From positions 4,394,194 through 4,458,193 of the forward strand of contig NC_134773.1 in the NCBI RefSeq assembly GCF_050436995.1: 64,000 bases of DNA. Direction: 5' to 3'. The stretch comes from Anticarsia gemmatalis. Taxonomy: Eukaryota; Arthropoda; Insecta; Lepidoptera; Erebidae. This document shows, piece after piece, positions 52,701 to 61,700 of the stretch (positions within the stretch are counted from its first letter, which is position 1; each line of letters opens with the position of its first letter). The notes under the pieces are model-generated. The model did no database searches, was not told where the DNA came from, and saw nothing but the letters and a program-made list of their open reading frames with translations. Both the position numbers and the translations under genes were made by a program.

Positions 52701-55700
52701 CAACCTATCATCGATCACGAATCCACTGAACAACTTACTCAAGAAAGAATCTAGTTTTCGATGGTCTACAGAATGCGAACAGAGCTTTATACACATTAAA
52801 AAAGAAATTCTAAGCGAAAGAGTACTTATACATTTTGATCCCAAGAGGCCCTTGGTTCTTGCAACAGACGCATCTCCACTGGGAATCGGAGCAGTACTAT
52901 CACATAGACTCCCAGATGGATCAGAAAGACCGATAGCATTCGCTTCCAGAACACTATCGGATAGCGAGAAGAAGTACAGCCAAATTGACAAAGAAGCTAC
53001 TGCCATATACTGGGGATTGAAGAAGTTCTTTTATTATTGTTACGGTAGAAAATTTATCCTAGTGACAGACCATAAACCACTGACAATAATTTTCCACCCA
53101 CATCAAACGTTACCAGCAATGAGTACAATGCGATTATTCCACTACGCTCATTTCTTATCTGGATTTGACTACAACATTGAATACAGAACTTCGCCTAACA
53201 ACTCAAATGCAGATTACCTATCCAGGTTCCCAGTAGAAAACACAAAGGCAAACAAAATGGACCAGAATTACAGTTTTCAACTTCAACAAATACATACCAT
53301 TGATGTCAACCCAAATATCATAGCGAAAGAGACAAGTATTGATTCCGATTATACACCATTAGTACTCGCATTACAAACTGGCCGATCACTTAAAACGCTC
53401 GGTTACAATGATAATGAATTTACTTTACAAGATGGATGTATACTAAGAGGAACGCGAGTCTTAATCCCAAAAACATTACGCGAACGAGTGCTGGACGAAC
53501 TACACCTCGGTCACCCGGGCATTGTGAAAATGAAGCTACTGGCCCGCAGTTTTGTATACTGGAAAGGAATTGACAATGATATCGAAACAAAAGTTAAGTC
53601 CTGTAGAACATGTAGATTACAACAAAATGAACCAGAGAAAGCACCACTACACCACTGGGAACACCCAAAGGGCCCCTGGCAAAGGCTTCATATTGATTTT
53701 GCCGGTATATTCCCGGTATCCACCCCCTGCTTCTCCACCCCGGGTGGACAGAGACACAAATCTTTTAAAAAGTTTTCGGTGTCCACCCCTGGGGGACAGT
53801 GAGAATTAATTTTAAATTATTCCCGCTGGCCACCCCGAGTGGACAAAGACACGAGTTTCATATTACTACTCTCGATGTTCACCGCCGGTGGACAAAGCCA
53901 CTGCTTAAATAAACATTCAATATTGATTTATTTGTAGAAAGGATGAGGATGTAAAGATTTTTCTGTGACTTTTATTAATACCTATTAATAATAATTGTCA
54001 CTTACCTATTAATAATGTTGTGGCGCTCATAGCCAGTTGCGCTCACCGGTCGGTAAACGATCTGTGGGTTAAGCAACCATTGGCGCGGTCATTCCATAGA
54101 TGGGTAACCGCATAGTGGTATTTGAACTGGGCGTCTCCGTGCTTCGGAGGGCACGTTAATAGTCGGTCCCGGTTGTTGTCTACTAAGATAACAGTCGTTA
54201 AGCCACGTCAAAGGCCTCTCGGGCGGCTTGAACAACTTTGACACCAGGTTGACCACTAACCATACGACAAACAAACAAACAAGTCACTTATTTGTGTAGA
54301 TTGCAAAAGTAAAAGATGTTGATAATATGATTAAACTATGTACCTACTAAATTAATTTTATTATAATTATTTACACCCAATTCCAGCAAGCGAGGACATT
54401 GAGAATGTTTATCTAAGCAGTGGCTTTGTCCACCGGCGGTGAACATCGACAGTAGTAATATGAAACTCGTGTCTTTGTCCACCCGGGGTGGCCAGCGGGA
54501 ATAATATAAAATTAATTCTCACTGTCCCCCAGGGGTGGACAACGAGAACTTTTTAAAAGATTTGTGTCTCTGTCCACCCGGGGTGGACAAGCAGGGGGTG
54601 GACACCGGGAATATACCATTTTGCCGGACCTGTTTACGGATACTATCTTTTAATAGTTGTAGACGCATTTTCGAAATGGACAGAGATTATACCTACTAAA
54701 TCAACGACAAGCTCTTGGTGCATCCAAAAATTGAAAGAACTATTTTGCACCTATGGAACACCTCTACTCCTTGTCTCAGACAATGGCCGACAATTCGTAT
54801 CGGGAGAGTTCGAAAAATTTCTAAAAGACTGTATGATTTCGCACAAAACCTCTGCTCCATACCACCCTGCAACCAATGGACAAGCTGAACGATACGTACA
54901 AACAGTCAAGAGAATCTTACGAAGCTTAGAGGGAGAAAGGGGTAATCTTCAAGAGAAACTTGTCATGGTAAAAACTCGCCTCAGACGGACACCAAACTTG
55001 AATGGTCAGACACCTTATCAGTTAATGTTTGGAAGAGAAGTTCGAACAGCATTACACTGCATGTTTAGAAACACCCATAAAAAAACTACATCAAAACATC
55101 AAGAGATCAAGGTCAGACAGTTGGAAGTCGGCGAACGAGTACAGGCCCGTGACTACACGAGTGCTAAGCACCATTGGCAGTTTGGTACTATCACAAGACG
55201 TCTAGGCCGACTTCATTATGAGATCCGCACCGACAACGGCGATGTCTGGCGCCGACACCTCAACCAGGTGTTGGCTGCATCTTATATTCAGCAGAACAGC
55301 TAAGAGGTTAGGAGGGGAGAAATGTGGTGAACCTAAACTCCACCTAAACTCCTACTCTATGGTAGATGCCATATATTAATCATATAACGATTTGGCATTC
55401 TCTGTCAATAAATATATCAAACACGTAATGCTCGTATTTTATTAATACATAATAGTCTTAGTAGTATCTGATTCAGCAGCTGAATAGTCCAAGGTTCTAT
55501 TCACAAGTCAGACTAAATGTGACAGTGAGTTTCTGCTAAGAATATTTTGATAGTGTCAAAGAAGTTGTTAGTTCTATTTTAAGTCTTAAAATTATTTCTA
55601 TTTACTTAAAACTTTAGTTATTAAAAGTTACTTCCTGTTTTGAAGTAAGACAATACAAAAATTCTAATTAAATATATTTCTAATACAATGTAAATTTATA

Positions 55701-58700
55701 CAGTTCTTAAGGGCAAGTCCCCAACACACACTTGGCTAGCATGGTAGACGCAAGCCATAACCCCTCCCTGATTTAGGATGAGACCCTTGCCCAGCAGTAG
55801 AATGGGTTAAAAAAGTGAAACTGATTATCTATGTTTCATATACAAGTCAACTTGTAATCATGGTCAGTGTTAACTGTGCCAAAATGTCAAGTAAACCAAG
55901 ATGAAATGTATGATTCACAGTTTCCTGTCTTGTTTAAGATGATACCTTAGATAAGTGTGTAATATGAAATCTATACTAATATTATAAAGCTCAAGAGTTT
56001 GTTTGTGTGTTAGTTTGAACGCGCTAATCTCAAGAGCTACTAGTCTAATTTGAAAAATTCTTACAGTGTTAGATAGCCTTTTTAACGAGGAAGCCTATAG
56101 GCTATATATCATCACGCTACGACCAATAGGAACAGAGTACAAGGAAAAAATGTTAAATGTAAAATTAATTATGAAACGCACATGGTCATGATGTAAGAAA
56201 GAATTATATAAGGGTTTTCTTTGTCCATCTTAAGGTATAGCTTATGATCTCTGGCCTCTGCCTACACCTATAGGAAAAATGTGTGATTTTGTCTATGTGT
56301 GTTTGTATACCTTATTTCTTTAGTATAGTGTGAAATACTTTCTCATGACATTCATCCTAGTACCTAATAAAGAAATACAATTCCTAAGGAAGGTTGATAT
56401 CAGGCAGGACGCCATTTGTAAAAATATTAGCCAAATCTATTGATTTGATTGAAATCGAAAGCACATTGTGTCATCCACACATAATGTGGAATAAGGACAA
56501 GAAAAAAGAAAACATACCTTCCTAGTCTTTTATTTATTTGTTCAAATTCTTTATGCCTTGTGTAATAGTATTATCTTTGGTATTGAGTCAGAACACTTAG
56601 AATTAAGTGCTGTGCAACGATTCTAATTAACTTATTACCTCAAAGCAATATGATAAAAGTTGAGGACATTCTGATAGGAATAAATATTTTATTATATGCC
56701 ATGATCATTTTGACAGTATTTATTCTTCTTCTTCTTCTTATCATATGGTTAGTGGTCAACCTAGTGTCAAAGTTGTTCAAGCCGCCCGAAGGCCTTTGAC
56801 GTGGCTTAACAACTGTTATCTTAATTGACAACAACCAGGACCGACTTTTTATGTGCCCTCTGAAGCACGGAGACGCCCTGTTCAAATACCACTATGCGGT
56901 CACCCATCTATGGAATGACCGCGCCAAGGTTTGCTTAGCCCACAGATAGTTTACCGACCGGTGAGCGTAACTGGCTACAGGCGCCTCAGTATTTATTGAA
57001 CAACAAAATCGTCTCGAAGCAATTACTGCACTTGTTCGGCTTGTGCCGATTGGGTAGTTAAAATAAATAAATATTGTTGGACAACTCATACACAGTCATC
57101 TGATTCTAAACTAAGCAGAGCTTGTACTATGCTAACCAGACAACTGATAAACATACTTATATATTTCTAAATACATACTTCTATAGATAAATTAACATCC
57201 AGACTCAGAACAAATACTCGTGCTCGTCACACAAATATTTGTCCCGGATGGGATTCGAACCCGCCACACGCGGCGCTACGGTTATTGCGGCGAGGTGACC
57301 ACTTTAAGCACTGCGCCAAATGTGCAGTTACTTAGGGTCTTATACATATAATTCCTTTTAAATTTAGGCGCAGCGAAGTTGATTTTTTCTTAAATGTTTA
57401 AATAATTAAATTCGATTTTATCGTTCGGATAAGGCGACTATTGTCAACCCGAATATGTGTAAGTCTGAGTACTGTGTCAGAATTGAACCCACGGCCTTCC
57501 GCAGCGCTTTAACCACTGCGCCACTGACATATAGGGCCTCAATCGACACAATTTAATACCGATACATCTTCAAACGGATTATTAAATAAAAAAAACTACG
57601 CCCATTGTCTATGAGAAGTAGAAAGTCTATCAATAAACAATAGACCAATAACTGGTTATTATCTAGACTTGTATGCTAATTTTGTACCTATAGTACGTTT
57701 CTTTCTCCTAAACTACTGAACCGATACTAATTGGTGTGATAGTGAAGAGAATATATTCACATGAACATGCTCTATATCGAAATTGAAAAAAACGAACAAC
57801 TGTCTCCGTGGCGCAGTGGTTAATGTCGCCACGCCGCTACCATTGCGTCGAGAGGTTGTGGGTTCGATTCCCACACGGAACAATTATTTATGCGATATAT
57901 AATTGTTTCGGGTCTGGTTATACTTTGTGTCCGTTGTTTGTATGTTTGTAAAAGTCCCCGCGACACAAGAGCAATACTTAGCGCGGGAGTACTTTCTCTT
58001 TCAAAATAGACGATATTTCCTTATTTTCCATTCATTAAGCAATTAATGAATTAATCATATTTTATTATCATTATGTACAACGCGTCAGCAATTATTTGCA
58101 CAGCTGTGTGTAATATGTATAGGTTTTGTGTTGTTATATTAATTCCGGGGTCTATTTCAACTAGAATAATAAAATATTAGGTCGGGGAGGTTTTGTGTTG
58201 TTATGTCAATTCCGGGGCTGTTTCAACCAGAATAATAAAATATTAGGTCGGGGAAAAAGTCTTATCGCATTATAGTATGTATGAACTTGTAATAAAATCT
58301 CTACACAAAAAAGCTCGATATTTGGGTACCTCACGAGCTCACTGAAATAAACTTAATGAAACGTGTACTCATTTGTGATTCTTGAAGCCAAAGAGATTTT
58401 ATTACAAGTTCATACATACTATAATGCGAAAAGACTATTTCCCCGATCTAATATAATATAACTAGTTGAGGTAGACGACGTCAAGGATAGGGCGAAGTGG
58501 AGGTAGAGTGTAAGGAAGGCTGACCCCACTACCATATGGGACCATATAACTCGCGCAACTTCGCTTGCGTCACATAAGATAGAATGGGTCACAATTTTCC
58601 CCGTTTGTGTAACATTTTTACTGGTACTCTGCTCCTATTGGTCGTAGCGTGATGATATATAGCTTACAGCCTTCCTCGATAAATAGGCTACCTAACACTG

Positions 58701-61700
58701 AAAGATTTTTTTAAATCGGACCCGTAGTCCATGAGATTAGCGCGTTCAAACAAACTAACTCTTCAGCTTTATAATATTAGTATATATTTTTTATTTAGCC
58801 AATTTAAATGGTCTTAAGCCGTAAGGTTATTTAAATAATATTGTTCTCTCGTATTCTCTTTGTTAACAATTCAGTTTAACCTTGAATCATACGATTTCAC
58901 TTACGATTTGTGAAAAAGATTAGCTTTGTTTTATTACCTAGATTTTAATACTTAATCTACTTTAAATGTTATAATGCACGTTAAATTGTGAGTCCCGCTT
59001 GTCATTTTCGAAGTTTTTCGACAGTCGTTAACACTAGTCAGAAGCTTGAAAGTCTGACAACCAGTATTACCGAGGGGACCCAGGTAACCCAGGTAACTGG
59101 GTTGTGGAGGTCAGATAGGCAGTCGCTCCATGTAAAACACTGGTATTCAGGTGCACCCGGTGAGACTGGAAGCCGACTCCAACAAAGTTTGGAAAAAGGC
59201 TAAGCTGATATATAACTTTTTTATTTTCCCAGGGTACGGCCGTAGGGAGGTGGTAGAAATCCTAATAGCTGCTGGTGCGGCGCTCCAAGCACGCGACGAC
59301 GGTGGTCTACAGCCGTTACACAATGCGTGCTCATTCGGGCACGCGGACGTCGTGCGTGCTTTACTGAGTGCGGGCGCGGCGCCGGCGGCGAGGGACAACT
59401 GGGGGTATACCCCGCTGCACGAGGCCGCTGCTAAGGGGAAAGTTGATGTTTGTATTGGTAAGTGCATATCCATACTATATACTATACTATATATTATACT
59501 ATATATACTATTATACTGTATACTGTATATACTATATACTATCCATACTAATATTATAAATGCGAAAGTAACTCTGTCTGTCTGTCTGTCTGTTACTCAA
59601 TGACGCCTAAACTACTCAACCAGTTTGCATGAAATTTGGTATGGAGATATTTTGATACCCGAGAAAGGACATAGGCTACTTTTTACCCCGGGAAAATGAC
59701 GCATTTCCATGGGAAAATTCAGGTGGCGGAAGAAGTCGCGGGTGAAAGCTCAGAACAGACAGATAGATACTCGTGCTCATCACACAAATATTAATCCCGG
59801 GTGTGATTGGAACCACACGCGGCGCTACGGTTATTGCGGCGAGGTGACCACGTTAACCAGTGAATACGACATGTGTATAGATAATATTCTTCTTTTCTCA
59901 GCTCTTCTGCAGCACGGTGCTGACCCCAACATTCGCAACACAGAAGGCAAGACCCCACTCGACCTAGCTGACTCCGCTACCAGGCCTGTGCTTACAGGTA
60001 CTTTAGCCGTTTTCATTCGTGCCTTGCTTATGCAGGCGACTTTGCCTGCAATATTGTTAAAATTTGTTTGTAATATGCTTTCCAGGGTCATATTTAATGT
60101 ATCACTGGCAGGTTTAATCCAAATCGATTGAGCTGTACGTTTAAAACCTTTTGTTTCTCCAGGTGAATACTGCGCAGCGGACGTGCTAGAAGCAGCGCGC
60201 TCAGGCGCCGACGACCGGCTCGCGTCGCTGCTCACCCCCCTCAACGTGAACGTGCACGCGGCGGACGGGCGCCGCTCCACCCCCCTCCACCTGGCCGCGG
60301 GGTACAACCGCGCGCGCGCCGTGCGCCTGCTGCTGCAGCGAGGCGCGGACGTACACGCCAAGGACAAGGGGTGAGTTGTACCGTGAGCCCGTGACGTCAC
60401 GCCCCCCTGCACCTGGCCGCGGGGTACAACCGCGCGCGCGCCGTGCGCCTGCTGCTGCAGCGAGGCGCGGACGTACACGCCAAGGACAAGGGGTGAGTTG
60501 TACCGTGAGCCCGTGACGTCACGCCCCCCTCCACCTGGCCGCGGGGTACAACCGCGCGCGCGCCGTGCGCCTGCTGCTGCAGCGAGGCGCGGACGTACAC
60601 GCCAAGGACAAGGGGTGAGTTGTACCGTGAGCCCGTGACGTCACGCCCCCCTCCACCTGGCCGCGGGGTACAACCGCGCGCGCGCCGTGCGCCTGCTGCT
60701 GCAGCGAGGCGCGGACGTACACGCCAAGGACAAGGGGTGAGTTGTACCGTGAGCCCGTGACGTCACGCCCCCCTGCACCTGGCCGCGGGGTACAACCGCG
60801 CGCGCGCCGTGCGCCTGCTGCTGCAGCGAGGCGCGGACGTACACGCCAAGGACAAGGGGTGAGTTGTACCGTGAGCCCGTGACGTCACGCCCCCCTCCAC
60901 CTGGCCGCGGGGTACAACCGCGCGCGCGCCGTGCGCCTGCTGCTGCAGCGAGGCGCGGACGTACACGCCAAGGACAAGGGGTGAGTTGTACCGTGAGCCC
61001 GTGACGTCACGCCCCCCTGCACCTGGCCGCGGGGTACAACCGCGCGCGCGCCGTGCGCCTGCTGCTGCAGCGAGGCGCGGACGTACACGCCAAGGACAAG
61101 GGGTGAGTTGTACCGTGAGCCCGTGACGTCACGCCCCCCTGGCCACAAAACAGATTTTGCCTGCTACTTCGCCCGCGTGGTTTGTGACTAAGGACAGAAT
61201 TTTCAAATAAACTTTCAATTGATCAAATTCCTTTTTTAGCGGATGTCTACGTCATAACATCTCATGTCATCTGTCTCATCACCTGCATGTCAAATTTCAG
61301 CTCGATCCGTCCAGTGGTTTGTGCTGTACGTTGATAGATCACTATTCCCCGGTTTCTGAGGTACATTTAGCAGTAGTTTATCTATTCAATAGCGATTTTT
61401 TATATGAGTTTAAACGGTATTGAATAGATAAACTACCGCTAAATGTACCTCAGAAACCGGAGGTAAGTCAGTCACTACACATATACTAATCATATTGTTT
61501 TGTTCCACAGTGGTCTAGTCCCCCTTCACAACGCGTGCTCGTACGGTCACTACGAGGTGACGGAGCTGCTGGTGCGGGCGGGGGCGGATGTGAACGCGAC
61601 TGATCTCTGGGCCTTCACGCCCTTGCACGAGGCTGCTAGTAAAGCGAGGCTGGAGGTATGTGACCCCCCCCCTAAGATAAGATAATTATGACCCACTTAG

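Larger units (their letters stand above)
50147..55459 (+). mobile_element. Ty3/gypsy-type LTR retrotransposon in Tnks intron 1, with target duplication GTCTT
   Basis: 5' LTR 50152-50286, primer site TTGGCGACGAGG right after it, one long gag-pol frame from 50314, a purine tract AGGAGGGGAGAAA at 55310-55322, 3' LTR 55323-55454, and GTCTT on both outer flanks. The LTRs differ only by a 3-bp indel by eye, so insertion is recent. Same orientation as Tnks. No env-like ORF. The short LTRs and the primer site resemble Mag-lineage elements (inference). Confidence 0.93.
55460..59232 (+). other. Rest of Tnks intron 1
   Basis: No exon recognised. It holds a dispersed TTGCCCAGCAG repeat (~55695-55810), a Helitron 5' half (55973-56145), SINEs, a mariner MITE and a Helitron, listed separately. 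Confidence 0.6.

Noticed and set aside
53552..53809. ORF continuing the polyprotein into the inverted-repeat element
   Set aside because: After 53703 the frame reads transposon DNA (CCACCCCGGG palindromes), so this is not native integrase.
57800..57875. Possible tRNA gene (and similar at 10376, 40519)
   Set aside because: A and B boxes are present, but the sequence continues into a shared SINE body and the cloverleaf is not kept.
59368..59603. Plus-strand ORFs running out of Tnks exon 2
   Set aside because: They read past the GTAAGT donor into intron sequence, or are in the wrong frame.
60397..61148. Repeated minus-strand ORFs of 67-87 codons
   Set aside because: They are the antisense reading of the 122-bp exon-4 minisatellite, repeating with the same period; no independent coding signal.
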